Shown: positions 8,915 through 18,007, counted from the first letter of the stretch. The stretch is DNA of 64,000 bases from Saccharomonospora glauca K62 (GCF_000243395.2 NZ_CM001484.1:2537847-2601846), one strand, 5' to 3'. Notes: generated from the letters alone by a model not told the origin. Numbers and translations: made by a program.

Positions 8915-9775
8915 TCAGCCGAGCCGACCCGGTCGTTCGGACCGGTCCCGCACCACCGCCTGCGCGATGGCCGCGGTCTCGGACTCCGGCAGTTTCACCG
9001 CGCCATCCTCGGCGGTGATCGTCACCACCGTGGGGTAGATGTTGCGCACGAGGTCGGGACCGCCGGTCGCGGTGTCGTCGTCGGCCGCGTCGTACAACGC
9101 CTCGATGGCCGCCCGCACGGCAGCGTCGGCGTCGGCGTCGGGGTCGTAGAGCTTCTTCAGCGACGACTTCGCATAGACCGAACCCGAGCCGATGGCGTGG
9201 TACCCGGCGTTCTCCTCGTACCGCCCGCCGGTGACGTCGAACGACACGATGCGGCCGGCCCGTTTCGGATCGGGGGCGTCGATGTCGTAGCCGACGAAGA
9301 GCGGCAGCACGGCCAAGCCCGCCATGGCGGCGTCCAGGTGTCCCTTCACCATGTTCGCGAGCTTGTTGGTCTTACCGTCCAACGACAGCGAGACGCCTTC
9401 GATCTTCTCGTAGTGCGCGAGCTCCACCGCGTACAAGCGCACGAGTTCCAGAGCGATCCCGGCGGTACCCGCGATGCCAACCGCGGAGTAGTCGTCGGTG
9501 ACGTACACCTTCTCCAGGTCCCGGCTGGCGATCGTGTTGCCCGCGGTGGCCCTGCGGTCACCCGCGATCAGGACCCCACCGTCGAACGTCGACGCGACGA
9601 TCGTGGTGCCGTGCGGCGGTTCGAACCGGGTGTTCGCCCCCGACGCCGTCTCCACGCGCGTGCGGGGCAGCAGTTCGGGTGCCTGCACCTTCAGGAAATC
9701 GATGAACGACGACGTCGTGGTCGACAGGTAGGCAGCGGGCAGCGTGAAGCCCGCGGTGCGCGGCGTGTGTTCCAT
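8915..9775 (-). CDS. prcB: 20S proteasome beta subunit (catalytic)
   Basis: Ntn-hydrolase subunit of the inner proteasome rings. 286 residues from ATG. A 56-residue propeptide ends in PPHG, and autocleavage between Gly56 and Thr57 would expose the nucleophile in TTIVAS. Supporting residues are the Asp/Arg of AGDRRATAG and the lysine of SRDLEKVY. The length fits the mycobacterial propeptide class. No strong Shine-Dalgarno site lies at the usual distance; the nearest purine run is about 12 bases upstream. It lies 96 bases downstream of pup, the standard pup-prcB-prcA order. Confidence 0.96.
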   Translation of the reverse strand: MEHTPRTAGFTLPAAYLSTTTSSFIDFLKVQAPELLPRTRVETASGANTRFEPPHGTTIVASTFDGGVLIAGDRRATAGNTIASRDLEKVYVTDDYSAVGIAGTAGIALELVRLYAVELAHYEKIEGVSLSLDGKTNKLANMVKGHLDAAMAGLAVLPLFVGYDIDAPDPKRAGRIVSFDVTGGRYEENAGYHAIGSGSVYAKSSLKKLYDPDADADAAVRAAIEALYDAADDDTATGGPDLVRNIYPTVVTITAEDGAVKLPESETAAIAQAVVRDRSERPGRLG

Positions 9776-9871
9776 GCGTGCTCGTGGTTCCCCTCGCCGA
9801 GGATGAACAGGACAGCAGTACTCATCGACCGCTTACGTGATCGACAAGCCTAGAAGATGGCCGTACGTCCG

Positions 9872-10063
9872 CTACTGGCCGCCCTTCTGCACGTACGCAC
9901 GCACGAAGTCCTCCGCGTTCTCCTCCAGCACGTCGTCGATCTCGTCGAGGATCGTGTCGACGTCCTCACCGAGCTTCTCCCGACGTTCCTGGCCTGCGGG
10001 GGCGGCCTCGACCTCGTCGTCGGAGTCCCCGCCGCCGTGCTTCTCGATGCGTTCCTGAGCCAT
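9872..10063 (-). CDS. pup: Prokaryotic ubiquitin-like protein Pup
   Basis: 63-residue, highly charged, mostly disordered tag protein. It ends in Gly-Gly-Gln, so Dop must deamidate the last residue to glutamate before PafA can ligate it. The ATG at 10063 was chosen because GGGAGG lies five bases upstream and because the family starts MAQERxxK. A longer frame reaching 10117 reads through the promoter. The central IDDVLEENAEDFVRAYVQKGGQ-type helix (DILDEIDDVLEEN here preceded by Thr) is the Mpa-binding part. A TAGGCT box at 10100-10095 probably drives pup separately from dop. Confidence 0.97.
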   Translation of the reverse strand: MAQERIEKHGGGDSDDEVEAAPAGQERREKLGEDVDTILDEIDDVLEENAEDFVRAYVQKGGQ

Positions 10064-10094
10064 GTTCGCCTCCCGTGTCGGGCCGCTTGTCTTC

Positions 10095-10100
10095 AGCCTA
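10095..10100 (-). promoter_or_regulatory. Probable -10 box of the pup promoter
   Basis: TAGGCT on the minus strand at 10100-10095 lies about 31 bases before the pup ATG, giving a short leader that keeps the GGGAGG ribosome site. The 172-base dop-pup gap would otherwise be unexplained. No convincing -35 was seen. Confidence 0.4.
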
Positions 10101-10235
10101 CCCAGAGTCGCCGACATCCGGGCCCTTCGTCACCGGCGTGGCCGAGCGTCCGATGATCTTTTCCGATCCAGTCGAACCACCCGCCGGAGCGGCACGTCGA
10201 GTCCCGCGACCGACGTGCCACCCCGTGGACATGAC

Positions 10236-11738
10236 CTACCCGCCCGAGGTCAGGGCATCCACGAGTTGCTCGGCGGTTTCGGCGTTGTCGAGCAACTCCC
10301 CCACGTGGGACTTCGTACCCCGCAGAGGCTCCAAGGTGGGGATGCGTACCAGGGATTCCCTGCCGACGTCGAAGATCACCGAGTCCCACGACGCCGCCGC
10401 GATGGAGGCGGCGTACTTCTCCAGTGTCCGGCCGCGGAAGTAGGCCCTGGTGTCCGCGGGCGGCGTCGTCATCGCCGCCCGCACCTCCTCCTCGCTGACG
10501 AGCCGCTTCATCGTGCCGCGCGCGACGAGACGGTTGTAGAGGCCCTTGTCCAACCGCACGTCCGAGTACTGCAGGTCGATCATGTGCAGGCGCGGCGCGC
10601 CCCATCCGAGCGAGTCGCGTTCCCGATAGGCCTCCAGCAGGCGGAGCTTGGCGGGCCAGTCGAGCCGATCGGCGCACTCCTGCGGGTCGCGGGCCAAGGC
10701 GTCGAGGACCTCGCCCCAGATCCGCAGCACTTCCTTGGACTGCTCGTCGGCCCCCACCCGTTCGAGGTGCCGGGACGCCAGCTCGTGGTAGGCGAACTGG
10801 ATGTCGAGGCCCGTGTACTTGCGCCCGTTGGCCAACGCGACGGTGGTCTTCAGGGTGGGGTCGTGGCTGATCTCGTGCACCGCGCGGACCGGTTCGTCGA
10901 GCTTCAGCTCGTCGAACCTCATCCCGTGCTCGATCATGTCGATCACCAGCGCGGTGGTGCCCAGTTTCAGGAACGTGGCGTACTCCGCCAAGTTCGCGTC
11001 GCCGATGATGACGTGCAGCCTGCGGTACTTGTCCGCGTCGGCGTGCGGTTCGTCCCGCGTGTTGATGATGCCGCGCTTGAGCGTGGTCTCCAGCCCGACC
11101 TCGACCTCGATGTAGTCGGCGCGTTGCGAGAGCTGGAATCCGGGTTGCTCGCCCTGGGGCCCGATGCCGACCCGACCGGATCCGGTGATCACCTGCCGTG
11201 ACACGAAGAACGGCGTCAGCCCCGCGATGACCGCCGTGAACGGCGTCGAGCGCGCCATCAGGTAGTTCTCGTGCGTACCGTAGCTGGCGCCCTTGCCGTC
11301 GACGTTGTTCTTGTAGAGCTGCAACGGCGCCTGGCCGGGCACCGTCGCCGCACGCCGGGCCGCCTCCTCCATCACCCGCTCGCCCGCCTTGTCCCAGATG
11401 ACGGCGTCCCTGGCGTTGGTCACCTCGGGAGCGGAGTACTCGGGGTGGGCGTGGTCGACATAGAGCCGGGCACCGTTGGTGAGGATCACGTTCGCGGCCC
11501 CGAGATCCTCCATGTCCGAGTCCTGCCCCTGCTGGGTGGGCCCGGTCAGGTCGAAACCCCGCGCGTCACGCAACGGCGACTCGACCTCGTAGTCCCAGCG
11601 GGCACGGCGCGCCCGCGGGATGTCCGCGGCCGCGGCGTAGGCCAACACCACCTGGGTGGACGTCAACACGGGGTTCGCGGTCGCGTCACCCGGTACCGCG
11701 ATCCCGTACTCCACCTCGGTTCCCATGATCCGGCGCAT
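10236..11738 (-). CDS. dop: Pup deamidase/depupylase Dop
   Basis: PafA homologue that converts the C-terminal Gln of Pup to Glu and also removes Pup from substrates. 500 residues from ATG. The metal-site glutamates are in GTEVEYGI (Glu8, Glu10) and the nucleophile-type aspartate in [12 protein letters not shown] (Asp95). The stretch 40-80 (rich in Arg, Asp, Gln; ends DSDMEDLG) is the Dop loop, which pafA lacks. [13 protein letters not shown] and [17 protein letters not shown] match the PafA blocks. TAGGCT (11750-11745) lies six bases before the ATG, indicating a leaderless promoter. Confidence 0.97.
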   Translation of the reverse strand: MRRIMGTEVEYGIAVPGDATANPVLTSTQVVLAYAAAADIPRARRARWDYEVESPLRDARGFDLTGPTQQGQDSDMEDLGAANVILTNGARLYVDHAHPEYSAPEVTNARDAVIWDKAGERVMEEAARRAATVPGQAPLQLYKNNVDGKGASYGTHENYLMARSTPFTAVIAGLTPFFVSRQVITGSGRVGIGPQGEQPGFQLSQRADYIEVEVGLETTLKRGIINTRDEPHADADKYRRLHVIIGDANLAEYATFLKLGTTALVIDMIEHGMRFDELKLDEPVRAVHEISHDPTLKTTVALANGRKYTGLDIQFAYHELASRHLERVGADEQSKEVLRIWGEVLDALARDPQECADRLDWPAKLRLLEAYRERDSLGWGAPRLHMIDLQYSDVRLDKGLYNRLVARGTMKRLVSEEEVRAAMTTPPADTRAYFRGRTLEKYAASIAAASWDSVIFDVGRESLVRIPTLEPLRGTKSHVGELLDNAETAEQLVDALTSGG

Positions 11739-11750
11739 ACCCCAAGCCTA
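11739..11750 (-). promoter_or_regulatory. -10 box for leaderless dop transcript
   Basis: TAGGCT at 11750-11745 on the minus strand, six bases, then the ATG at 11738. No ribosome site fits in this space, so a transcript beginning at the start codon is the simplest reading. Confidence 0.55.
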
Positions 11751-11830
11751 CGGGTCATGCGCACAAAAACCCCGTCGAAAAACGGCGCCGAGCGGATTAC
11801 ACCGCCTCGACCACGCCCCCGGCGGAACGG

Positions 11831-12778
11831 TCACCGCCATTCGAGCGCCGACCGTTGCTCCCAGTACCGCTCGGGAGACCACGCCACCGCGTCGAGCGCG
11901 GCCAACTCGTCCGCGTCGAGTTCGAGGACCGCGCCCGCGATGTTCGACCGCAGCTGGTCCACGCTCGCGGGCCCCACCAGGACCACGTCCGCCCACGGCT
12001 GGGCATACACCGCGGCCAGGGCTACCGCGTCGCTTCCCACACCGTGCCGCCGAGCCACCTCGGTTAGCGCGTCGGGCGGTTCCACCGCGAGCCTGCCGTT
12101 GGCCAGCGTCTCCTTGACCTGCACCAGCACCCCGGCCTCGTGCGCTTCGCGCAACGCCGGTCCCACGGAAGGTTCCAGCAGGTTCCAGGTCGACTGCACG
12201 GCGGTGAACACCGGCCGATCCCGCACCCGCAGCCCCAGGGCCCGCCGCACCGTCTCGGCCTGCCGCGGCCCCGAGGTGGAAAACCCCACCCGGACGCCGG
12301 ACTCCGCCAGCTCCGCCAGGGCGCCCAGCAGCGCGGGGTCGTCGAACAGGGGGCTGTCCGGGGTCAGGGAGTGCACCTGGTACAGCGACACGGCGTCACC
12401 CAGCAGAGCCCGTGTCTGCTCCCACTGGGTTCGGAAGCGGGCCAGCGAGTGTTCCTTCACCTCGTGCACCTCGGCGTCGAGCCGCCAGTCGCCGACGTAG
12501 GCGTAGCCCCACTTGCTCGACACGACGACATCGGTGGGACGCCGGTCGGCCAGCCAGTCCGCGAGGAACTCCTCCGCTCGCCCGTACGAGCGCGCGACGT
12601 CCACCCGGCGGACACCGGCGGCGTACGCCGCGTCCAGCACGGCGAACGTGTGCTCGCGCAGGGCGGTCACGTCCCGGTCGGCGGGCAGGGCCGCGGTACG
12701 GCCGAGATTGATGTAGGCCGGCCTGCCGATCGCGGCGAGCCCCACGGCCGTCCGCGCCACGGTGTCCACTGACTTCAT
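11831..12778 (-). CDS. Aldo/keto reductase
   Basis: NADPH-dependent aldo/keto reductase fold (TIM barrel), substrate unknown. The chosen ATG at 12778 gives 315 residues beginning MKSVDTVARTAVGL. A GTG at 12799 overlaps the upstream stop by four bases (GTGA) and would add seven residues; translational coupling from it is quite possible. Catalytic-type residues are visible as the Asp/Tyr of VDVARSYGRAEEF and the lysine of VVSSKWGY; the usual histidine lies in YQVHSL. The C-terminal cofactor part includes VLVGPASVDQLRSN. It sits in the mpa-dop interval, second in a two-gene unit. Confidence 0.85.
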   Translation of the reverse strand: MKSVDTVARTAVGLAAIGRPAYINLGRTAALPADRDVTALREHTFAVLDAAYAAGVRRVDVARSYGRAEEFLADWLADRRPTDVVVSSKWGYAYVGDWRLDAEVHEVKEHSLARFRTQWEQTRALLGDAVSLYQVHSLTPDSPLFDDPALLGALAELAESGVRVGFSTSGPRQAETVRRALGLRVRDRPVFTAVQSTWNLLEPSVGPALREAHEAGVLVQVKETLANGRLAVEPPDALTEVARRHGVGSDAVALAAVYAQPWADVVLVGPASVDQLRSNIAGAVLELDADELAALDAVAWSPERYWEQRSALEWR

Positions 12779-12795
12779 GACCGTCACCGTAGTCG

Positions 12796-13152
12796 TCACG
12801 CCGAGCCCATACGCCGTCGCATGAGTTCCAGGAACTGCTCGGACGACAGCACTTCCCGATGCAGCTTCTCCAGCCGTGCGGCGGGCGCGCGCACGTAGCC
12901 CTTGCCGAACACGGGCGCGATCTGACGCAAGCTGGCTCCGGCCTCCCTGGCCGCGAGCAGCGCCCAGTCGGACGCGTTCGCGCAGGCCGTGGACGCCTGC
13001 CGCAACTGCCCCAGCAGGTCGATGAGTGCGGGCGCGTCCAACTCGCCCGACCGTGCCGCCTCGGCGGTCTCCTCCAGCCAGGCCAGCACGTCCGCGGCCG
13101 TGATGGGCGCTTTCGGGGTCTTCGGTGACGCGGGTGCGGTGTCCTCTGCCAT
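12796..13152 (-). CDS. Small hypothetical protein with helix-turn-helix-like segment
   Basis: 118 residues from the ATG at 13152. Longer upstream frames are rejected because they run into mpa. The N-terminus is Pro/Ala-rich; residues about 17-60 look helical. Residues 64-96 (LLAAREAGASLRQIAPVFGKG) resemble the HTH of the Clp-N regulator at 39723 (QARRSGASWTDIGKSMGVS), so a DNA-binding role is possible but not shown. A -10-like TATACG (13167-13162) stands nine bases before the ATG, within a cluster of TATAC/GTATA half-sites. It is coupled by overlap to the aldo/keto reductase. The family is not recognised. Confidence 0.7.
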   Translation of the reverse strand: MAEDTAPASPKTPKAPITAADVLAWLEETAEAARSGELDAPALIDLLGQLRQASTACANASDWALLAAREAGASLRQIAPVFGKGYVRAPAARLEKLHREVLSSEQFLELMRRRMGSA

Positions 13153-13180
13153 ACACCCCAGCGTATAGGACGTTATACAC
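13151..13180 (-). promoter_or_regulatory. Promoter with TATAC/GTATA half-sites
   Basis: Three half-sites (ATAC at 13151, GTATA at 13163-13167, TATAC at 13174-13178) flank the start of the small HTH-like gene. The last two form an inverted repeat with a 6-base gap. They overlap the likely -10 element, as an autoregulatory operator would. Inference only. Confidence 0.35.
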
Positions 13181-13265
13181 ACCGCTCCAGTTCTCGCTCC
13201 GAGCGTGTCGCCCGCACGAACGAGGCTCCCACGGCGTCTCCGCCGCGAGAGCCCCGAAGCCCGGA

Positions 13266-15074
13266 TCAGAGGTACTGGCCGGTGTTGGTCGCCGTGTCGA
13301 TGACGCGACCCGACTCCTGGTTCTTGCCCGTGACGAGCGTGCGGATGTAAACGATGCGCTCGCCCTTCTTGCCCGAGATTCGCGCCCAATCGTCGGGGTT
13401 GGTGGTGTTGGGCAGGTCCTCGTTCTCGGCGAACTCGTCCACAATGGCGTCGAGCAGGTGCTGGACCCGCAAACCCGGCTGGTTGGTCTCCAGCACGGAC
13501 TTGATGGCCGACTTCTTCGCCCGGTCGACGATGTTCTGGATCATCGCGCCGGAGTTGAAGTCGCGGAAATACAGCACTTCCTTGTCCCCGTTGGCATAGG
13601 TGACTTCGAGGAACCGGTTCTCGTCCGTCTCCTCGTACATGCGCTCGACCGTGTGCTGGATCATCGCGTCGATCGTGGCTTGCCGGTCGCCGCCGAACTC
13701 CCGCAGATCGTCGGCGTGGATCGGCAAGTCGGGCGTCAGATATTTGGAGAAAATGTCCTTCGCGCCCTCGGCGTCGGGCCGCTCGATCTTGATCTTCACA
13801 TCCAGTCGCCCCGGCCTGAGAATCGCGGGGTCGATCATGTCCTCGCGGTTGGAAGCGCCGATGACGATGACGTTTTCCAACCCCTCGACACCGTCGATCT
13901 CCGACAGCAACTGCGGCACGATCGTAGTCTCCACGTCGGACGACACCCCGCTGCCCCGTGTCCGGAAAATCGACTCCATCTCGTCGAAGAACACGATGAC
14001 GGGGGTGCCGTCGGACGCCTTCTCCCTGGCCCGCTGGAAGATCATCCGGATGTGCCGCTCGGTCTCGCCGACGAACTTGTTCAAAAGTTCCGGGCCCTTG
14101 ATGTTGAGGAAGTAGGACTTGGCGTCCGCCTCTCCCCTGGCCTCGGCGACCTTCTTGGCCAACGAGTTCGCCACCGCCTTGGCGATCAGCGTCTTACCGC
14201 ATCCCGGCGGCCCGTAGAGGAGCACTCCCTTGGGCGGACGCAACCGGTACTGCGTGTAGAGGTCGGCGTGGAGGAACGGCAGTTCGACCGCGTCTCTGAT
14301 CTGCTCGATCTGCCGGAACAGGCCACCGATGTCCTCGTACCGGACGTCGGGCACCTCCTCCAACACCAGATCCTCGACCTCGGCCTTGGGCACGCGCTCG
14401 TAGGCGTAGCCGGCCTTGAAGTCGACCAGGAGCGAGTCGCCCGACTTCAACGTCTGCTCGGCCAGCGGGTCGGCGAGCCAGACGACGCGCTCCTCATCGG
14501 CGTGCCCGACCACCAGTGCGCGAGCGCTTCCTCCCTCGGAGTCCGGGGGAAGCAGCTCCCGCAACGTGCACACCTCGCCCGTGCTCTCGAAGCCGCCGCT
14601 CTCCACGACGGTCAACGCCTCGTTGAGCCGGACACTCTGCCCACGCCGCAAGGACTCCACCTCGACGGCGGGCGAGACGGCGACCCGCATCTTCCGCCCC
14701 GAGGTGTACACGTCCACGGTGTTGTCGTCGTAGGCGGCGACGAACACGCCGTATCCACTCGGAGGTTGCGCGAGCCGATCGACCTCTTCCCGCAGCGCCA
14801 ACAGCTGGCTCCGCGCCTCGCGCAGAGTCTCGACCAGCTTGTTGTTACGCTCGGTGAGTTGACTCACCCGCTCGTTCGCCTCGGCCAAGCGCTGCTCCAG
14901 CACCTGGTTCTGGCGCGGCGAGTCGGTGAGCTTTCGACGGAGCAGCGCCACCTCCTCCTCGAGAAAGCGGATCTGACGCGCCTGCTCGCTCGACGGGGTG
15001 TCCGTGCCTCCGGCTCCGCCCATCTCTGAAGAGTCGGCCTCGTTGTGCCGACCTCCGGGAAGGTCGTGTTGCAT
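13266..15074 (-). CDS. mpa: Proteasome-associated AAA+ ATPase Mpa/ARC
   Basis: Hexameric unfoldase that captures pupylated proteins and feeds them to the 20S core. The ATG at 15074 has AGGAGGT five bases upstream and gives 602 residues; a frame 25 residues longer lacks a site. Order: N-terminal coiled coil about 30-103 (Pup-binding), two OB-type barrels about 105-240, AAA+ module with Walker A GPPGCGKT at 288-295, Walker B VFFDE at 361-365 and arginine-finger region beyond. It ends in Gly-Gln-Tyr-Leu, the tail with penultimate tyrosine that inserts into the PrcA pockets. It is divergent from the membrane protein gene at 15412. Confidence 0.97.
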   Translation of the reverse strand: MQHDLPGGRHNEADSSEMGGAGGTDTPSSEQARQIRFLEEEVALLRRKLTDSPRQNQVLEQRLAEANERVSQLTERNNKLVETLREARSQLLALREEVDRLAQPPSGYGVFVAAYDDNTVDVYTSGRKMRVAVSPAVEVESLRRGQSVRLNEALTVVESGGFESTGEVCTLRELLPPDSEGGSARALVVGHADEERVVWLADPLAEQTLKSGDSLLVDFKAGYAYERVPKAEVEDLVLEEVPDVRYEDIGGLFRQIEQIRDAVELPFLHADLYTQYRLRPPKGVLLYGPPGCGKTLIAKAVANSLAKKVAEARGEADAKSYFLNIKGPELLNKFVGETERHIRMIFQRAREKASDGTPVIVFFDEMESIFRTRGSGVSSDVETTIVPQLLSEIDGVEGLENVIVIGASNREDMIDPAILRPGRLDVKIKIERPDAEGAKDIFSKYLTPDLPIHADDLREFGGDRQATIDAMIQHTVERMYEETDENRFLEVTYANGDKEVLYFRDFNSGAMIQNIVDRAKKSAIKSVLETNQPGLRVQHLLDAIVDEFAENEDLPNTTNPDDWARISGKKGERIVYIRTLVTGKNQESGRVIDTATNTGQYL

Positions 15075-15411
15075 TGCGGCACCTCCTCGGAATGCATTTC
15101 TTTCCACGGTACCGGCGATCACCGACATGAAAAGCCCTATCCGTGTCACGGAATCGGCGCGTCGTCCGGTTGCGGCGGAGTACCCGCTGATGCTCGGAGT
15201 GACTCCGCTATGCCGCTCTCATCCGCATGTCACAACGACGGTGACGCACAGTGACGAACCGTCACGCTCCCCCTAGGCCGACCGAAGAAGCCGCCACTCG
15301 GAGGTGTAAAAAATCGGCCCAACCGTTACCTCTACGATCTTGCGTGCGCCCGGTAACCGATTACTTCGTTTCCGGAGCCAAATTTCGCAAACCTGACCAC
15401 AAGGGGGAACG
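15075..15411. promoter_or_regulatory. Divergent intergenic region mpa / membrane protein, with GTGAC box cluster
   Basis: 337 bases without a gene. It holds a cluster of GTGAC/GTCAC pentamers at 15145, 15199, 15229, 15241, 15251 and 15261. The last three are ten bases apart. 15241-15255 is a direct repeat GTGAC-N5-GTGAC, and 15251-15265 is a perfect GTGACG-AAC-CGTCAC palindrome. The direct repeat resembles the GTnAC-N5-GTnAC pattern described for MtrA in actinobacteria. Nearer the plus-strand gene are GTTACC (15325) and GGTAAC (15352). The plus-strand ATG has AAGGGGG just upstream. Confidence 0.4.
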
Positions 15412-16119
15412 ATGACGTATCCACCTCAGCCCGGCCCACAGGGTCAGCCGGGCCAACCGGGGCAGTTCGGCCAGCCGTACCCGCCCGCGGGCTTCGGCGC
15501 ACCGGCACAGCCGAAGAAGAAGACTGGACTCATCGTCGGTCTGGTGGCCGGCCTCGTCGTCCTCGTCGGCGGCGGCATCGCGCTCTTCCTCCTGCTGGGC
15601 AACGGCGGCGGAAGCGACGAGGACCAGGTAAACGAACTCGCCGACGACCTCGTCACCGCCACCAACGAGCAGGACACCGATCTCGCCATGTCGATCATGT
15701 GCGAAGGCATGGCCGACCAGGTGACCCAGATGATGCAGATGGGGCAGAACCTCCCGTCGGACATGAACGTGGAGGTCCCGACCGTCAAGGCCAGCCGAGG
15801 CGGCGACATCACCATCGAAGGCGACACGGCCAAGATCCCCATTTCCCTGTCAGCCGAGAGCGGCGCTTCACCGGGCGGCAGCGGTGAGGTGAAGGTGATC
15901 TTCACCGCGAAGAAGGAAGACGACTGGTGCATCAACGGCTCCGAACTGGACCCGTCCAGCATGCCCAAGATGCCTTCCATGCCTGACATGCCCGACATGC
16001 CCGACATGCCGGAGATCCCTGACATGCCGGATATTCCGGAGATGCCTGATATGCCGGACATGCCCGATATCCCGAAGATGCCTGACATGCCGGAGATGCC
16101 CGGCATGGGCACCCCCTGA
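15412..16119 (+). CDS. Membrane-anchored protein with Pro/Gly/Gln-rich N-terminus and Met-Pro-Asp repeat tail
   Basis: 235 residues, ATG with a good ribosome site. Cytoplasmic-type N-terminus rich in Pro, Gly and Gln (1-34), KKK at 35-37, one membrane helix (about 39-62), then an acidic linker and an extracellular domain of about 100 residues containing EDDWCING near its end. This layout recalls actinobacterial DUF4878/NTF2-like anchored proteins; that is inference. Residues 184-231 are 16 consecutive three-residue units of the type (Met/Ile)-Pro-(Asp/Glu/Lys/Ser). There is no lipobox. It is first of three paralogues in a row, sharing the N-terminus, the KKKTGLIVG membrane entry and the Trp-Cys motif. 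Confidence 0.85.
   Translation: MTYPPQPGPQGQPGQPGQFGQPYPPAGFGAPAQPKKKTGLIVGLVAGLVVLVGGGIALFLLLGNGGGSDEDQVNELADDLVTATNEQDTDLAMSIMCEGMADQVTQMMQMGQNLPSDMNVEVPTVKASRGGDITIEGDTAKIPISLSAESGASPGGSGEVKVIFTAKKEDDWCINGSELDPSSMPKMPSMPDMPDMPDMPEIPDMPDIPEMPDMPDMPDIPKMPDMPEMPGMGTP
15961..16104 (+). repeat. Coding 9-bp tandem repeat, 16 units of Met/Ile-Pro-x
   Basis: Sixteen in-frame nonanucleotides encode (Met or Ile)-Pro-(Asp, Glu, Lys, Ser or Gly). Proline is encoded by CCC, CCT and CCG in mixed order, and Asp by GAC and GAT, so the DNA copies have drifted while the protein pattern has held. Confidence 0.95.
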
Positions 16120-16182
16120 CGGCAGCAGCGCCGGACTTCCGTCCACCGGTCTCGGCCGGGCAACGAGTCCCCGCCGAGACCT

Positions 16183-16219
16183 TGTCGCATCCGGTGTCAC
16201 CTCGCCACCGGATGCGACA
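16183..16219 (+). terminator. Intrinsic terminator after the repeat-tailed gene
   Basis: Perfect 14-bp stem (16183-16196 with 16206-16219) around a 9-base loop, followed within a few bases by TTTTCTT. A weaker 7-bp hairpin (16150-16156 with 16173-16179) precedes it. This separates the first two paralogues transcriptionally. Confidence 0.75.
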
Positions 16220-16260
16220 CCGACATTTTCTTCGCAGAACCGAAACGCCAAAGGATTCGT

Positions 16261-16995
16261 GTGACTTACCCACCTCAACCCGGACAGCCCGGCCCACAGC
16301 CCGGCGCGTGGGGACAGCCCCAGCAGTCGGCGATGCCGCCTTCCGGCCCCCTGCCCCAGCAGCAGCCGCCCGGCGCCTACCCCGGCGCTGCGGGACCGAA
16401 CCAGTTCGGCCAGTACCCCGGCGGACCGGGGCAGCAGCCTCCCAAGAAGAAGACCGGCCTCATCGTCGGGGTGACGATCGCCGCCGTGGCCGTCATCGGT
16501 GGCGTGGTGACAGCGCTCATCCTGCTTCTGGGCAACGACGACGAGGACGAGAAGGACTCCAACGTCGCCTCGCCTCCACAGCAAAGCGCACCCCAGGCCC
16601 CCGGCGCACCCTCCAACGGCCTGCCCGCGGACTCCAGCGCCCCGAACATGCCGGGACAACCCTCGCAAGACGTGCCGGCACCGGGCGGTACCGGCGACAC
16701 CGGCGGCATCGGTGCGACCGGAGACGAAGCAGCCGTCGAAGCCCTCGCCGACACCCTCGTCGAGGCTCTGAACAACCGAGACGCCGAGACCGCCGACTCC
16801 CTGCTGTGTCCGGACGAAGGCGGTGTCTTCGGCATGGACGTCGTCCCCGACGGCGCCACGTTCAGCCGGGGAGGCGCGGTGACGGTGACCGGGGACACGG
16901 CGACGATCCCGGTGCAGGCCACCTTCGACGGTGAGACCGAGGAGGGAAGCTTCCCCGCACGCAAGGAAGGCGGCACCTGGTGCCTCGGTGTATGA
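16261..16995 (+). CDS. Membrane-anchored Pro/Gly-rich protein, paralogue 2
   Basis: 244 residues from a GTG with AAAGGA six bases upstream. N-terminal 1-60 rich in Pro, Gln and Gly (TYPPQPGQPGPQPG), then [11 protein letters not shown] and a membrane helix of about 66-89. An acidic patch (NDDEDEKD), a Pro/Ala/Gly linker (about 98-155) and a C-terminal domain of about 90 residues follow. The domain has EALADTLVEALNNRD and ends in a TWCLGV motif shared with paralogue 3. The external domain may adopt an NTF2-like fold (inference). Function unknown. It lies between two hairpins, so it probably has its own promoter. Confidence 0.85.
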   Translation: MTYPPQPGQPGPQPGAWGQPQQSAMPPSGPLPQQQPPGAYPGAAGPNQFGQYPGGPGQQPPKKKTGLIVGVTIAAVAVIGGVVTALILLLGNDDEDEKDSNVASPPQQSAPQAPGAPSNGLPADSSAPNMPGQPSQDVPAPGGTGDTGGIGATGDEAAVEALADTLVEALNNRDAETADSLLCPDEGGVFGMDVVPDGATFSRGGAVTVTGDTATIPVQATFDGETEEGSFPARKEGGTWCLGV

Positions 16996-17310
16996 CACCG
17001 AACCTCGCGTCGCCCCGGCCCGGACCACACCGCGACCGGGGCGACGCGCGCCGTCGGCGAACCGCCGCGCGGTCGCCACACACGGCCGACTCCTCCCCAT
17101 ACACGCTGGTCCCGTGCTCCGGCCGGCTCACCGGTCACCTCTGCTCACGCCCTCTCGGCACGCGGACAACTCCCCGAGTTCACGACGAGTGACGGGCACG
17201 ACCATGGGGCGAACGGGAAGTCGGTGCCCAAAAGGTGTAGAACACCGTTTGCTGCCGTCTAGGTTTTCCGCCCGCACCGGGCGTCGGCGGTGTGATCGAG
17301 GAAGGATGAC
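16996..17310 (+). other. Intergenic region with hairpin and promoter of paralogue 3
   Basis: 315 bases with no gene I can support. Near its left end is a 13-bp perfect hairpin (listed separately). Toward the right, GGTGT-AGA-ACACC (17234-17246) is a short palindrome and TAGGTT (17260-17265) is a -10 candidate. The GTG at 17311 has GAGGAAGG just upstream. Confidence 0.45.
17006..17048 (+). terminator. Hairpin terminator after paralogue 2
   Basis: Perfect 13-bp GC-rich stem (17006-17018 with 17036-17048), 17-base loop, beginning 11 bases after the stop. No T-run follows, as is common for actinobacterial hairpin terminators. Confidence 0.6.
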
Positions 17311-17958
17311 GTGACTTCACCCCAGTATCCGGGCGGCCCCCAGGGCTACCCCCAGCAACAAGGTTTTCCGGGACAACAAGGCACTCCGCAGCAAGGATTT
17401 CCGGGGCAGCCGGGAACCCCCCAGCAAGGGTTCCCCGATCCTCAGGCCTACCCCGGCCAGCCGGGTCCGCAAGGGGGGTTCCCGTACCAGGGTCAGCAAC
17501 CTCCCGGCGCCTGGAATGCCGGCCCGCAGTTCGGCCAGTACCCCGGAGGTCCGGCTCCGAAGAAGAAGACCGGCCTCATCGTGGGCCTCGTCATCGCCGC
17601 CGTACTCCTGATCGGGGGAGGCGTCACGGCAATCCTCCTGCTGACCGGCGACGACGACGGCGACGGCGGCAGCGGCAGCTACGGCGGCAGCGACCAGGAC
17701 CAGGTGACCGCGCTCGCGGACCAGCTGGTGCAGGCCTTCAACGCCCGTGACATGAACACGATCAACAACATCGCGTGCAGCCCCATCGAGGAGGGCTTCA
17801 GCAACGTTCCGGACGGCGTGGTGCTGGAACGAACCGGCGAGGTGGTCGTCAATGGCGACACCGCGACGATTCCGCTGGCCAAGGCGCAGGGGAGCCGACG
17901 TGAAGAAGGTCAGTTCCTCGCTCGCAAGAACGGCGGCGAGTGGTGCCTCGACCTCTGA
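17311..17958 (+). CDS. Membrane-anchored Pro/Gly/Gln-rich protein, paralogue 3
   Basis: 215 residues, GTG start. The first 80 residues repeat Gln-Gly-Phe-Pro-Gly-Gln-type units ([19 protein letters not shown]), then [12 protein letters not shown] and a membrane helix of about 88-110. An acidic/Gly linker precedes a small domain with [17 protein letters not shown] and the EWCLDL end. It is the shortest of the three and lacks the tail repeat. The mature C-terminal domain should face outside. Function unknown. It converges on trmI across a strong hairpin. Confidence 0.85.
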   Translation: MTSPQYPGGPQGYPQQQGFPGQQGTPQQGFPGQPGTPQQGFPDPQAYPGQPGPQGGFPYQGQQPPGAWNAGPQFGQYPGGPAPKKKTGLIVGLVIAAVLLIGGGVTAILLLTGDDDGDGGSGSYGGSDQDQVTALADQLVQAFNARDMNTINNIACSPIEEGFSNVPDGVVLERTGEVVVNGDTATIPLAKAQGSRREEGQFLARKNGGEWCLDL

Positions 17959-18007
17959 CGAGCCGGTGACCGCGCTCCTGCGACTGCCGTCACGTGAGTC
18001 ATCACCT

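Noticed and set aside
15444-16190. Minus-strand frame with Gly-Met-Ser-Gly repeats
   Set aside because: It is the complement of the Met-Pro-Asp coding repeat; it lacks a ribosome site.
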